Shown here in pieces: positions 1 to 12,700 of a stretch of DNA of 64,000 bases (its first letter is position 1; each line of letters starts with the position of its first letter). This DNA is from Leptasterias polaris (lineage: Eukaryota > Echinodermata > Asteroidea > Forcipulatida > Asteriidae), in contig JAZGTN010000012.1 of the NCBI GenBank assembly GCA_037783415.1, forward strand, positions 310,001 to 374,000. The letters run 5' to 3'. Position numbers and translations under genes: made by a program. A model generated the notes under the pieces. That model did not search any database and was not told where the DNA came from. It worked only from the letters and a program-made list of their open reading frames with translations.

Positions 1-1779
1 TGTAATGTACAGGCACCTGTGGGCTCTGTTGACATTCTCAAGATACTGCCAATCTCCCTCTTATTTTGTAATAATATACTGGAGTGGACAGTTGTGCTTA
101 AAAATAAATCAAATGGCTTGAGTTGCTTTTGTGGTTTACACATAATAGGGAGGGCCAATAATGACAAAACTTTTTTATCAATGTTTGCACACAACAAATC
201 TGTTAAACTCAACTTGTAATGAGCAACTTCCTCTTACTCTGTATCATAGGCTACAAAGGTAGGGTCATACTTTGGTAAGAACCCCGAAAAGAAATTAGAA
301 TAATTTTTATCCTAAAGCCTCCTTGTTATAAAGATGATAATGGTAGCAAGCATCCTGCGAAACTATTTTGTCTGAAATAAATAAAAAGTACGCCAACAAT
401 TTGAATCTCAAAAAATCACCTGCAGGCGACTTTTGGAAATTTCCATGGTGTCCATTTGACTGCTGCCCTCAATACAGCCAGAGATTCGGTTGGTACCCGC
501 TGTCACCTCTCTAAACATGAATGGATTTGACTCTCTTGATGAAATTATCGTGACAGCTTTTTGCTGTTTTCGGCTGAAACTTACTTTCACAGGGGACTTG
601 TATTGTATCTTTCTTGATAATTTTGCCTATAAATCAGCGTTTATGTTGACAAAAACCAAATGATGATCCTACCTAGAAGTTAAAAGTCTTAATAGAAGGG
701 GGAAGTGACAACATGAACAAGAAGCAAACGCCTCTCTCATTGTGTTGTTTCCAACATGTTGTGTAATATCAGTGTAAGGGTTTGCCTGGCCTCTCATCAT
801 CGGGCACACCACGTTGTCTCATTATTACATCTGCTCTAGATTACATCAGATGTGGGTTCAAATCCCCACCGTAGTAGTATGCCTGTGGACTCGGGGATGG
901 GGGTGGGAGGGAGGTTTGAGTATACAGTGCTTCTCACACATCGGTGTATGGACAAACAAACAGCAATACATTTTGATGTGTTTCAAACAAGGTTCAAGGA
1001 GTGCCTGAAATTAAAATGGCAATCGTTTTTTTGATCAGTAGAGTTCATTTGTTTCAACTTCTTTGGATACAGAAGCTCTTTCTCTGATGCAGTGTACGCA
1101 TGTATAATTTGGGAAGGTAGTGGGAATTTTGTTCACCCATACCACCTTTCTGCACAATCTCATAAATATAATCCACCACCTGACTAACTCAATCCTCCAT
1201 TCTGTTCAACTTAAAGGATAATTGAAACATGAAGCACATGTACATGTTTCATGTGTGTTTTGGGAATCATTTCCAATCCAAGCTCAAGGTTGTTCCATTC
1301 AACCCAAACCGATCTCAGACAGCAGGGTTTGACCTTATCTTGTTTGTCTCTCACTCTTTTTGAAGTTAGGAATTAAAAGCGGAAGAAAACGCGCATGGTA
1401 AACCAATTGGCAAACCTCAAAGTCTGGCAGGCATAGCTGTAAATCTTCCTCCATGGCCCTGCTAGTTTAGGGTCCACCAATGTCATCACCCCCTGACTTT
1501 CCATAAAGGGGGATTAAACTCTTGCTTTTGTTTTGCGTGAAACATGGAAGTGAGTGTATTTAGTGCAGCCTGGTTTATATCTTGAGGGTTGAGAGCTTTA
1601 CTAAAAAACACTTCATGAAAAGAAGATGAAGATGTTTTCCTCTATTGATAGCAGTCAATTGTGGAAAAACAAGTGCAAAGCCATGAAAGAAGACTAACGT
1701 TATTGCATGTACATTCTGTGCTAAAATTAAAAGCACCATTTGAGTTTGTACGTACTTTTTCAACAAGGGTAAGGACAGA
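1..1779. other. Gene-free AT-rich sequence
   Basis: No exon supported on either strand. A tRNA-like B box (GTGGGTTCAAATCCCCAC) at about 851-868 on the plus strand suggests an old tRNA-derived SINE fragment starting near 800. Confidence 0.5.
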
Positions 1780-2080
1780 TTAACACGTTGACTGCCGGTC
1801 ATAAATTCGTAGGGGCATCCCATTTGCCAAGCATCTAAGTGTGGTGCGCATGCGCGCATACCAAATAGGTATTTTTTTTTTTGTCTACATGTTGTAGCAT
1901 ACAAATTCTGATGATGTGTCCTCACCACTGCCAGAAGCGTATTCGTTGCGTTCTCAGCGATGCCAGTGTATTCAATTCACTATACAAAAGCCTTTCATTC
2001 TCTACGAGTATACTCGTAGTGGCAGAATCCGTTACACCTGTTACTACGAATATACTCGTAGGCGGCAGTCAACGAGTTAA
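1780..2080. mobile_element. 301-bp MITE with TTAA target duplications (piggyBac-like)
   Basis: Both ends abut TTAA. The left end reads TTAACACGTTGACTGCCG and the right end reads CGGCAGTCAACGAGTTAA, inverted repeats differing at one base over about 18. A second internal inverted motif (CGAGTATACTCG and CGAATATACTCG) lies near the right end. TTAA duplication is characteristic of piggyBac and Kolobok elements; no transposase is present. Confidence 0.7.
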
Positions 2081-2461
2081 TGACCTGTAGCTATAAATTA
2101 AATATGAATGAAATATCTTTTTTTTTAAGGACAAACTCCATACTACTTCTTGGAAGTTTGAGCTCAATTCAATGCAAAACACATAAGTATACCAAACATT
2201 TGGAGTTAACTTGCATATAATTCTTACAATTAGGTTGTTTTTATATTAATCTTTCATATATCTAGCCCTCTGGTCTCTGTTATTGTTTTGTTGTTGTCCT
2301 TGTTATGCCCAAGTCATTGTCTGTCTACAGGGAAAGGCATAAAAGCACTATGCTTCACATTTTTTCCTACATGTTGGCTATAAATGTATAATGCTGTATC
2401 TTCGTCGGGCAGTTTGAATTTTCTTTTGTTTTGTTTATTATGTGACATCCATTGTTCATTG

Positions 2462-3209
2462 TAATAGACTGTGCAAGTCTCGCGCGTATCAGAACGAGAA
2501 AACACGTCAAGCGAAGAACAATTTTTTCCGGAAATCAAATAGTGTTTAAATTATAGATCTATGAAAAAATCTGAACAACAAAAATACTCATTACAATGTG
2601 TATAAAATGAGTTTTAGCTTTCATAACAAAAACACAAATCATTTGTTAGTTTTTGTTGAAACAAACTGAAAACTCTGGGACAAGGATGCTTACTCGATCT
2701 TAACTTTTAAAGAACCCCTTTTGTAAATCCACGCCAGAGTACGTGCAGCCACTAAAAGCCGGTTTAAACGCAGACGCGTGATGATCGCACGGGTGTAGAA
2801 TTAACGCGTGACGCAGTTTAAAGAGGACGCTGACGCCTCAACAACCATAGACTGCAATGAAAAGGCTTAGCGTCCGACAATTACAGCGTCTGGTGATTTT
2901 CATCGCGCGACCAAAACAAATTTGGTGATCGGAGGTGGGCACAAATTCTTAATTATTTGCAAGTAACCGGAAGCTGAGGTCAATTTTAATTCTTGGGTTT
3001 TCTTCGTTGTGTTGTTGAATTGATTTTACTTTCATATTTGGTATCACTTAGTATTACATTCCCAACAACATATGTAATTTTCATGGTCATAAAGTACGTT
3101 AAACTAAAATAATAGACGAAACAAAATCTTGCCAACGTAAAACTCCATATGGTTGGGACCACAATGGTCCCGGAAGTTCGATTACGCGCGAGACTTGCAC
3201 AGTCTATTA
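2462..3209. mobile_element. 748-bp non-autonomous element with 27-bp perfect terminal inverted repeats
   Basis: Bases 2462-2488 begin TAATAGACTGTGCAAGTC and are exactly reverse-complementary to 3183-3209. The interior has no coding potential that I trust and a GC-richer patch with ACGCGTGA motifs around 2770-2900. Superfamily unknown; no clear target duplication. Confidence 0.65.
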
Positions 3210-3308
3210 ACCTGTACATGTCTTTGTAACGACCAACGTGAAATAAATTATTATTGATTTGAATTAAATAAAGGATGGCACTGTATACTTGGTGCAATTC
3301 CATATGTT

Positions 3309-3381
3309 ACTCGGGTGAGATTCGAACCCACAACCCCCATTGTCTCCACCAGCAGATGTTTTAACGGCTGGACCACCGAGT
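3309..3381 (-). repeat. tRNA-derived sequence (degenerate)
   Basis: This is a 73-nt stretch with a pairing acceptor stem (ACTCGG with CCGAGT) and an intact T arm, GTGGG TTCGAAT CTCAC. The D and anticodon arms do not fold properly, so it is a tRNA-derived relic or SINE head rather than a working tRNA. Confidence 0.5.
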
Positions 3382-3599
3382 GTTCCCGGTGATGAAAGGC
3401 AGGTTCCAATCCTGTAAATAGCGGCAGGTACTGTAAACAATTTTATTCAATGTAAAAGTTGCATCAGGAATAAAGAACAATACTTTGGTTTTTTTTTACC
3501 TGATTTTTTATTAAGCACTGTATATTCAATGCTTTCTGAGTCCAGGAAAACAAATATTCTTCTTTATCCTTGATGCAATTATAACATAAGTTAATTTGT

Positions 3600-3715
3600 T
3601 TGCGGCAACCACTGCAGGGTTCAGACATGGTTCCCTAGTCACCGGGCAGACTAACAACATCTCCTGGTGGAATACAGCGGGGTTCACGGGTTCAGATCCT
3701 ACCAGACTAAAACAT
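3600..3715 (+). repeat. Second tRNA-like fragment
   Basis: It contains a B-box-like GGGTTCAGATCC with an upstream stretch (CATCTCCTGGTGGAATACAG) similar to the relic at 3309-3381, in the opposite orientation. Probably the same SINE family, further degraded. Confidence 0.3.
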
Positions 3716-3759
3716 GTGAAATTGTTTCCAATAGGGCTTAGGAGAGCATTAAGTATACA

Positions 3760-4013
3760 GGGCCCGATTTCATGGCTCTGCTTAATACCGTAAGCAAAGA
3801 AGTGGTGCTTACGGAAGCAGGGAATTCAGCGCTTATGCCAAGCGTATTTCACGGGTTAGCAGGAAATGCTTGCTTGTGCGCTTGCGTAGTCCACGTTACT
3901 AGGCATTCTACGCTAACACAGCTAGCGCAGAAATTCGGCGATTGCTCGGTAAGCGAAGAATGGTGATTGCAAGCGCATAATTCGGCGGTAAGCAGAGCCA
4001 TGAAATTGGGCCC
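3760..4013. mobile_element. Foldback MITE, family 1 (GGGCCCAATTTCAT...)
   Basis: Ends GGGCCCGATTTCATGGCTCT and, inverted, GGGCCCAATTTCATGGCTCT followed by GCTTA. The ends differ at one base over about 25. Related copies are listed at 10652, 16358, 28585, 46808 and 60607. Confidence 0.7.
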
Positions 4014-4604
4014 AGTGCTTACTACACATCTGTGCAAGGGGGGAACCCAAAGTAGAGTTAGAGCTAAACCCCCAAATAAAAGCTGTAATTAGTTCAGGGG
4101 GTTGGTTTTATACAAACAATGCGGCCACTCTAACATACTCAATGTCATTCTCTATCGTAAAAACCCCAAATTACCCAGTTTCATAATCTGGATTTCTTTG
4201 GTTGTCATGTTGTCACTTTTTTTATATATTTAGTTCAAGCACTGATCATTGTGCATTTCCTGGCCTTTGGTATTTTTGGTCAGTTTAATGTTGGGAGAAC
4301 GGAAATAGAATCATTAAAATACCAGCCCAACCTCAACAGTTTCTGGTGGTTAAGAGATATTTTGAATACAGGAAAAGCTCACTGTCTGTATCAACTGGAT
4401 TTGCAGTATTAATAAGAAATGTTGTTAATGTTGACTTCTTCACTCTGTGAGGAAATACATGTTGTAGATAATTTTGAAGTGGAAAAAAATGTTGCTTCAA
4501 GCTTTGCCCATCAAAAATGAATGTGGAAATGTTGAATTTATTGGATATGAGTTCTCTAGGTTCGATTTGAATAATGGATGACTCAAGTCTGCCATTTTAC
4601 ATTC

Positions 4605-4695
4605 GCAATGTGTTTTGCAATGTGTTTTGCAATGTGTTTTGCAATGTGTTTTGGAACGTGTTTTGGAACGTGTTTTGGAACTTGTTTTTGGAATG
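4605..4695. repeat. Minisatellite, 13-bp unit like GCAATGTGTTTTG
   Basis: About seven tandem units, drifting from GCAATGTGTTTT to GGAACGTGTTTT, with degenerate GTGTTTTG units continuing to about 4790. Confidence 0.85.
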
Positions 4696-4790
4696 TGTTT
4701 TTTTAAAAGCATGTTTTGAAATGTGTTTTGTGACATTTTTTTAAACAAGATTTGTAATGTACTTTTGGAACTTGTTTTGGAGCATGTTTT

Positions 4791-4840
4791 GGAACATTGG
4801 AACATTGGAACATTGGAACATTGGAACATTGGAACATTGG
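4791..4840. repeat. 8-bp tandem repeat GGAACATT, six units
   Basis: Six exact tandem units. It follows directly on the related 13-bp array, which already contains GGAAC, so it may have grown from it. Confidence 0.9.
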
Positions 4841-5370
4841 GCCTACACGTGCATGTGTATAAAATGTACTTAAATGTACATGGACAAGATTCTCTGTTTT
4901 TGAGTGCATGTGGATGATGTGTTCACACATACAGTGTTGCGTTAGGGTTGAAATGCTCTTTTTTGATGGATGGATGTGATTGGATGATTCTGGTAAAACC
5001 CAAGGCCAATCAGATCAACTTAAACTGTTGAGTAGGAATCAATGGATTTGTCCATAAGTCTAAGCCCCAAGGCATCAGTTCATCGACCCTTCACCCTGCC
5101 CTTGGTAGGAGCAAGACATAATTAGTATTACTTGCCCAACATAATAGACAGTAAGAAGTCCCACACCTCAGAAAAGCAGCTTTTTAGCCAGCTTACTTCC
5201 CCTGTAATCCTACAAGACAGCCACACCAGAACCCCAAAGCCCCCAGGCATCCGGTCTGATCACCCCAATCTTTTAGAAAGCAATCACAGTCTCCAATTAT
5301 TGGCCACTCTGTCCGCAATTCTATAATACATACTCATTAGGAGCTCTTGGTGTGCCCTGGTTACTGATAC

Positions 5371-5401
5371 CATGGAGGAAGAAAAATTTTCTTCCTCCAT
5401 G
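5371..5401. mobile_element. 31-bp hairpin flanked by 7-bp direct repeats
   Basis: The arms CATGGAGGAAGAAAA and TTTTCTTCCTCCATG are perfect with a one-base centre. CTGATAC stands immediately on both sides (5364-5370 and 5402-5408). See the micro-hairpin finding. Confidence 0.7.
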
Positions 5402-5693
5402 CTGATACCAATCCCTTTTATTGGGATGGTCCTTGGAGAGTTTGCTGTCATTTTTGGAATGATAAGTGAGAAGTTCCAGTTTAGAAGGCAGTCATGAATC
5501 TATGTTGGCTCCCCAAACCCCTCTTGTGCTGTCTGAATTCAAGGAAGAGAAAATAAATTGTATCGATTGACTACAGCACAGGAGGTGAGGCAATGAGGTG
5601 GTGGAACATTCTTAATAAGGGCTGTGTTCCTTTGAGAGAGGGGGGTGTGCCACCTTGCTGACCCAGCATCCTGTCTCTATGTTTATCAACTTG

Positions 5694-5755
5694 AATTATT
5701 TGATACAAGTGGGATTATGATCAACTTGAATTATTTGATACAAGTGGGATTATGA
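5694..5755. repeat. Tandem duplication of about 35 bp
   Basis: The stretch TCAACTTGAATTATTTGATA with its tail ACAAGTGGGATTATGA occurs twice in succession. Confidence 0.85.
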
Positions 5756-6039
5756 TGTTGGGCCATGACACGCTGTTTTATGGGCAAGCAATTGTTGGGC
5801 AAAGAACCCAGTTGAAACTATCAAAATCTGACGAACCATAAAATTGGTTAGCCCCCAAAGGCTCTACGATTGCCAATGTGTGTTTTCAAGCATCATCATC
5901 AAAATCCTGTGCCAGAGTTTGTGGAATTTTGGGGTGAGGTAGTCAAGCATATTGCCCTACGATTAAATAAGAATATTATTAATTTCCTGTATATGTGTGC
6001 TTCAAGATCCAGAAAAGATGTAAAATCAGCACATAGGAA

Positions 6040-6210
6040 TAAAAAAAACAAAAAAAAAAACACACACAAAAAAACTCACATAAGGTAACACATAGTTTTA
6101 AAAAAAACAAAAAAAACACACATAATGTTAAGCATGCTCATACTTAAAAAAGCACACAAAAACACACATTATCTTACAAATACTCATCTTTAAAAAAACC
6201 CACATAAATG
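6040..6210. repeat. A-rich and ACACAC-rich simple repeat
   Basis: Runs of A separated by CACACA or CACATAA motifs; no coding meaning despite an open lysine-rich frame. Confidence 0.7.
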
Positions 6211-7851
6211 TTACAGTCGCTGCCAAACTGGAAACAAGTCATTTATATTAACAGCCTGAAGGACTATGTGACAACCATGAGAAAAGTATGTTCTTGCCTC
6301 AATCTAGTCATCGTTTCCTCTGTGATTTATGAGACTGAAGCAACAGTAACTTTATCAAGTGCTGGATTATGTCCAACTGGAGTATCTGTCTGAACCATTC
6401 TGTTCTGATTTGAAACATTTGATGGGATATCATCCATTTAGGGTCCTTAAGTATCCCATTCCAAACGATCTTATCAGCTCTAAAATAAATTTTACTTGGA
6501 GACATTTCGTGGCCATGATCCGTCAGTGGATCACTGAAAAAAAAACAAAAAAAAAAAACAGCAATCCAAACCAATTCCTAAACCCAGACACCAAAAAAAG
6601 ATATATTTCATTTGAATAAAGTGTTTTACATAAACAAACATGGAAACCTGCAATATCAGCCCATAGGCATTTAGTAATAAATCAAGTGTTGCTCCCTTAT
6701 TGAGTGTGTGACAGAAATATCACCCTGGACTTGTTATCAGCAACAGCTCATTCATTTCTAGAAGAACAGGTGGCACTAATAGGAATGTACTGTGCAGATG
6801 AACACAGACAAGGACCCCTGAAAAAAAGGGTGACATTTGTCTGGAGTTTGTAACCGAATATTGGGTCGAAATTGACCAAATCTACAACCTGAAGGGAAGG
6901 GGATAAAGTTCCTTATTTGGTCAAGCATGAACATTCCTCTCCTGATGTTGGAAGTGTCTTATCTTGTTAGCGTTAATAACTCGAAGCATAATTATTTTAT
7001 CAGCAATTTCCCTCCAATTACGAAAGATCGCATTTCTTCCTGTACACCAACAGCCTGCAGTAATTTTCTGTGAAACGAAGTGTTCCACAAAGTTAATGTC
7101 AGCATTACACAATAATGTTGAGTTGCCATAAACCCAATTCTTGTTTTGTCAGTGATAACCTGAATAAATTGAATTAGTTATACAAACAAATTAATTTATT
7201 TAAAAACATTTGTTATTGACAAGTACCTCAAATCTAACTACATGTACACTCTACACAGTATACCTTGATCCTGCTTCTACCCTTTTCATGCTTTGTGCTT
7301 CCTCTACCCATGTGTACACTGGACAGCATGATACATCATTTGTTTGTAGGAAGAGTCATTCATTCTTATCCTCTAGTTCTTAAAAGACATACTGTAAGTT
7401 CAACTTGTGAACAGCTGAGTGTGTGTCTATGGGGAGGAAGTTTCAGAGGGGTAATGTCCCCCCCCCAAAAAATAAAACAACAACAATGAACAAACAAACA
7501 AAACCTGTTGTCTTTGACTACCCCCACCCCCCAATGCACACACTGAAACCATTGAAGATGATGCATGCTGCAACGTATAGGGCAAGTGAGTTTTGGTTCT
7601 TTGGAGACAGTTGGCCCACTAAAGCCCTTCTCACTCTGCAGATCCAATTCCCAGGCAAAAAAAACTCAGGAAATTCATGGGAAATTTGATACCCACTGCC
7701 ACTGCATGTTCATATCACACTTGATGCAGTTTCTCCAGGGAAAACAAATGAACACTTGGCATTCTAACCCCCACGGTTATCTTCTTGGATATCTACTCGC
7801 TGAAAGTAGGGGTAGATATTTCCTGGGAATTTTCCTGGGAGTTTGTTAGAG

Positions 7852-7869
7852 CATGGAGGTTCCTCCATG
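7852..7869. mobile_element. 18-bp hairpin with 7-bp flanking repeats
   Basis: CATGGAGGTTCCTCCATG is a perfect inverted repeat with an unpaired TT centre. It is flanked by GTTAGAG on the left and GTTAGGG on the right (6 of 7 identical). Confidence 0.6.
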
Positions 7870-8851
7870 GTTAGGGTCACTCTAGTCAAGCGTTAAAGTT
7901 TCAAACAAATGTTCCAGGGAAATTTGTCTAGTGTGAAAGGGGCCTAAGCGCATCATAAACTTGTTAGTATGCTGGACTAAACACTCTCCACGCTACTCCC
8001 CCCAGCCTTTTGCCTACAGGTGAAATCCTCAATCCTCCAATATCCTCCTCTCCTTTGTCACTCGACATCAAACTGTTTGGACTTAGATAAGATTGGAATG
8101 CTTGACCCAGTGGTAAGCAATTGTTATATTGTGGGCCTACAGCCCTCAGTCCTTCTGAATCCTTCATTTCAGCAAAGAGGATATAGAAGAATATGAGACG
8201 GTGAAAGGGTTTTTAATGTTTAGTTTAATCTTCCTGTGAGTGTTTTTGATTCACTGGAAGCCGCCCGCTGCTCTGTGAAAGGCTCATCAAATTTAGATGT
8301 TCACATTTTCCAGAAGACACCAAAGAATGATCCATGGCTTGTCAAAGATTGGGTGCACGTACAATTTGGCAAATCAAGTTTTGCCAATCAAAAGGACAAG
8401 AGTAATAAACTTGAGTGCCAGTAAATGCAGATTTAATGGCGCCATTACTAGTAAGACAAGGTTGCTTGAATTACTTAAGATGACTGATTTATACTGCTCA
8501 CATAATTTGAAGAATACTCTAACCTTATAAATGTATACAGAGCTCATAACAGCACTATAACAAACAGCATGGGTACCCATAAAAGGAACTGAAAGATTCA
8601 TTGGTAAAAGCCTATAAGTAGTCACCGGTGACTTTCTAATGTTCAAATATAAATATTGCTCCCATTTTTAAGAGCAAGTGCTGACAATTTTCAAGATTGA
8701 TTTAATTATACGGTTTTATTTTGTCTTCACACATTGTGTGCAGATCATTCCAGTCAAATTCAGAGTTCAGCACACAAGAAATGAAGAATGCAATCTAGAT
8801 GAAACTTCCGTTTGAATATTATTTATTAACTGTTTTCTTTCTTGAAAGTCT

Positions 8852-9245
8852 TAAAGGGTCTGTATACAGTTGGTAATGACTCTGAAAATTAATGGCAATA
8901 AAAGCTTACTTGGTAAGAAGTACAGCAGCTTTGGATAGTATAATGCATTTTGAGAAACTTTTCACTTCGAAGTACTGCAGTTATGGAAAAAATATATCAC
9001 TTTTATCCCCCCAAAATTTGAATCTGAGAAGCGTTACGGCCGTAACGCTTCTCAGATTGTGTATTCCTATAGGGAATATTCTTCCTGCGTGGAAATATTT
9101 GCTCCGGTTTTTCGGTGATATCTCAAAAAAGCGACCACCTTTTGAAGTGAAATTTTCACAGGTTAGTTTTATTGTATATACCTACAATAATATAGGTTTG
9201 AAACAAACAGTGGGCTCCAATTACCAAACGTATACAGCACCTTTA
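8852..9245. mobile_element. Foldback element, family 2 (TTAAAGG.CTGTATAC...TGGTAAT)
   Basis: Left end CTTAAAGGGTCTGTATACAG and right end CAAACGTATACAGCACCTTTAA are imperfect inverted repeats. The interior phrases AAGCTTACTTGGTA and TTTGAGAAAC recur in the copy at 57783. It holds a perfect 38-bp palindrome at 9021-9058. Confidence 0.65.
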
Positions 9246-9499
9246 ATGTGTCTGCTTGGCAACAAAGTTGATACATTTTGTTCAGGTTGTCTTAGTGCAG
9301 GCATGATACTTCAGTGATAGTCTTTGAGGGAAATTTATATTTCTTCTGGAATATTTCAAGGAGCACCATGGAGGCCTGTGAAGTATTAGGCCTGGTGGTG
9401 TACAAAATCTGTTCTTTGAAAATGACTGAAGCTTACCAACTGGTTTTAGAGATGCAATTTTTGTTTTGTTTGATAGGCATTTTAAGTTATTTGCAAAAA

Positions 9500-9632
9500 T
9501 TAGTTAGTGGCCTGACGTTTCGACCCTATCAGAGTCTTTCTCGAAGGCTAAATGACAACACAAATGTGTTGTGTTGTCATTTAGCCTTCGAGAAAGACTC
9601 TGCTTGGGTCGAAACGTCAGGCCGCTAACTAA
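9500..9632. mobile_element. 133-bp foldback palindrome with about 64-bp arms
   Basis: The left arm starts TTAGTTAGTGGCCTGACG and the right arm ends CGTCAGGCCGCTAACTAA. The central AGAGTCTTTCTCGAAGGCTA and its complement are perfect. One arm recurs at 12048-12112, so this is a dispersed family. Confidence 0.8.
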
Positions 9633-9759
9633 TTTAAGTGCATTTATACCACAGGTCCTTTTGGTTGGTAAGCAGTTTGCAACAGCTAATTTTATTTTCT
9701 CATTATTATTTCTAAATTATTTGGTTACATATATCAAGTTTTGTTTTAATTCCCCTCAG

Positions 9760-12700
9760 ATTGCCCAAGCTCACTCAGCATCCTCAGCCCTGCGGGAGGC
9801 CCTACACCGGAATGCTGCCTCAAGCGGTCAACCCACTGGTCACTCAACCAGTCATGCTCAGAATCATATCAAACCTAGACCGCCTGTCAAATCACCAAAC
9901 GCCAGAAAGCCCATCAGCATCCAAAGAATGGCCAGGTATGACTGAAGGAGGGAGGGGGAAGGGGGGTTGGGGAGGAGACGAGGGAACGATGCCATAAACA
10001 TATATATGTATGTTAATGTAATACACACACATGCTTTGCTGAGAACGGAAGGATGTGTTCAATAGAAATTATACTGATATTCACCATAATAATACTAATA
10101 ATACACAATATTGATTTATAAAGGCTTCTTAAAGAGCACTCATTATTTCACTTCATGTATTGACCCCTTGCAACATTGTCACACCTGGCCACAGTGTGCC
10201 ATGCTCAGTCGCCATTTTGGGAGTCAATGGTAAGCATGATCTGTGAATGGTTACCAGCCAACATGCTGTGTGCTGTGAACCATTTTTTAATGATTCCCTT
10301 TGTTTCCTGGCAGATTATTCTATGGCTCTCTGTGTCAGTGAGTGTCGAAATTTTGACATCTTTGCATTTAGTTGTCTTTTCATCTCAATTCATCAATGGG
10401 ACCAGTGGTTGATCCCAAAAAGGAGCTAAGAATGATCTTAAGATCTTATTTGCTTAGCAAAGTGTGATGTCACAATACATATCCCCATTATGGTGATTCA
10501 GACAACTGGTCTTGAGGTGAACCTTTGTGAAATCATGCCTTTGGGTCGAGTTCACAAACTGCTTAGCAAAGTGGGATGTCCCCAACAATACAAATCAAAT
10601 CACTACGGCAATCAAGACAACACTGAATCTCGGTGTTTGTGAAATCGAGTCCAGGGACCAATGTCATAGAGCTGCTTGACGCACAGAAGGTAGCTAAAGC
10701 ACAAAACAATTTCGCTTACCAGAATAAGATTAACAGCCAAAAATACCATATCACACATACCAACTTTGACTGGTTACCTGCTTAGTTTTGCTGAGCAGAA
10801 ATCTCTTAAGCAATATTTTCTGCTTAAGCAGCTCTATGAAATTGGGCCCTGGAGGTTTTTGTGTGTGTTATGAATACACATTTTTATGACACACTGTACT
10901 TTAATCTATTGCTAGCCGTTACTTCTGTAGGCCTAATCATAGTTAATATGTATGGACGGTTTTGTGGTGTTCAGATGGGGTTAGTGGGGGTGGGGTGTGT
11001 GGGGGTTGGGTGTGTGTAGGTGGGGCAGGGTTCTAGGCTGCTGAGACATGCATTGTGATCATGAGACATGCATTGTGATCATGAGACATGCATGATTAGC
11101 TAGTGCATGGAAGCTTGCAATGAACATTCCACTTAATGATGCAAAAGTATTGTGCCATGCACTACTCAATGAAGGTTACCCCATAAGTGTCTCCTGCTAT
11201 GGAGGTCAAGTTCTTAATACCGGCAATCATTCTTAAGATGCTTCCTGGCCATTACAGAGGACACCATTTGTCTGTTAATGTAATCATCATACCAGGAATG
11301 GCACAGAAGAGGAATAACTCTTAGCACAAGCTTGGAATTCCTGCGGACCAGTGTTCTGTTCATCTCTCTATTAATGGTGGTGTACTGGTGTAGTGACTCT
11401 TACTCTTAGCCCAAGAGGTTGCAGAGGTTTTTCTTTCTTCCTTCTCCTTTTCAGTTTTTGTCATCATCATTAACTGAGGTTTCGGATAATGAGCAGGAAT
11501 GCCTTTATTGGGGTTTCACCTGTTTTGTTTCTTTTCAATGTGCAATGATTATTGTGCAACCTTTTAAGGTGAAATGTATGGTGAATGCCTTTTTTATGAT
11601 TAATGTTGCTTTGTTTTTCTTTTGAACATTGAGGGAGTGGAAGGTGATATCTTTTGGAATAATTCATAGTTACATAAAAGTTTTCTTCTTGTTGTTGCAA
11701 GTTTTAGTGTTTTTTCCCCCCGTAAAATTACGAGTCAGTTGAAATTGTTTTAGGAATGTTTATCGTTCTTTGAATATATTTGAGAAGGTTGCTGGGCTTA
11801 CCCTTAACATTAGTCTGGTGCACATTGTGTAGTAAAAACTGCTATGGGCTAGTAAACACCACTTCTCAACTTGCCCTGTGGGCTTTTAGAAACTGTGCAA
11901 TCTACTTGTAAATAACATTTTGTACTTTTCAAGTGTGAAGCAAGTTATTTGTGAATATGTGAATGTAATTTCATTTGACTTATAACTTGTTGCACAGAAA
12001 GGTACAATTATGACAATAACTTTGAAATCTGGGCTACTAAAACTTCCTGGGGTCTGACGTTTCAACCCTAGCAGAGTCTTTCTCGAAGGCTAGATGAAAA
12101 CACAACACATGTATACCGGTGTAACGGAAGCAGTCAAAGGAAAAAATAGAAAAAAAGAGAGGGCAGAAAGCACACAGAAAAAAGCAAGAACTAAAATTCT
12201 GACAAATTGCATTGCACATTATAAGACAACAGTTACTTAATTATGGTTCTACTCTACTTGCAGAAGATTTATTTTTGGATGGAGAACGTTTATCATCATG
12301 CCAACAGCAATGTGTAAAATTTAATTTGCTATTTTAACGTGGCCGTCCTTGGTTTATTCTTACTTCCTTCATGGGGCATTGTTGTCAAACAGTGAAGCTC
12401 TCACACTCTGGCAGTTTCCTTCCATCGGCCGGAGGGGTCCACTAAGTAAACTTTCCTTGAACATTACATCATTTCTCATATTATCCTGAACAAATGTCAA
12501 AAGGGCATTCCTTTCTCCCTGGAGACATTCATGTTAGAAAATGTCGTGCAAAAGAAAACATACCGAGATCGCGGAAGTTTGCTCACCTGCAGCGTGAACC
12601 GGCAGGACTATTTGTAAGCACAGCGGGGCGATTTGTCAGTGTAACACGTTGCCTTTCTCCCAATGTTTACATTTTAAATAACCCCAGTGCAGCGCAATCC

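Larger units (their letters stand above)
5410..7850. other. Gene-free stretch
   Basis: Apart from the 35-bp duplication and the A-rich repeat, no exon with credible splice sites was seen. Confidence 0.45.

Noticed and set aside
1575..1928. 117-codon minus-strand open frame
   Set aside because: Overlaps the TTAA MITE and has no recognisable domain or splice context.
3309..3381. Functional tRNA gene on the minus strand
   Set aside because: Acceptor and T arms pair but the D and anticodon arms do not.
4497..4930. Open frames coding FQCSNVPM and KTHCKTHC repeats
   Set aside because: They are translations of the 8-bp and 13-bp tandem repeats.
5870..6088. Lysine-rich open frame
   Set aside because: Runs into poly-A simple repeat; no splice or start context.
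8892..9628. Two longish plus-strand frames
   Set aside because: Lie across the family-2 element and the 9500 foldback; repeat-derived.
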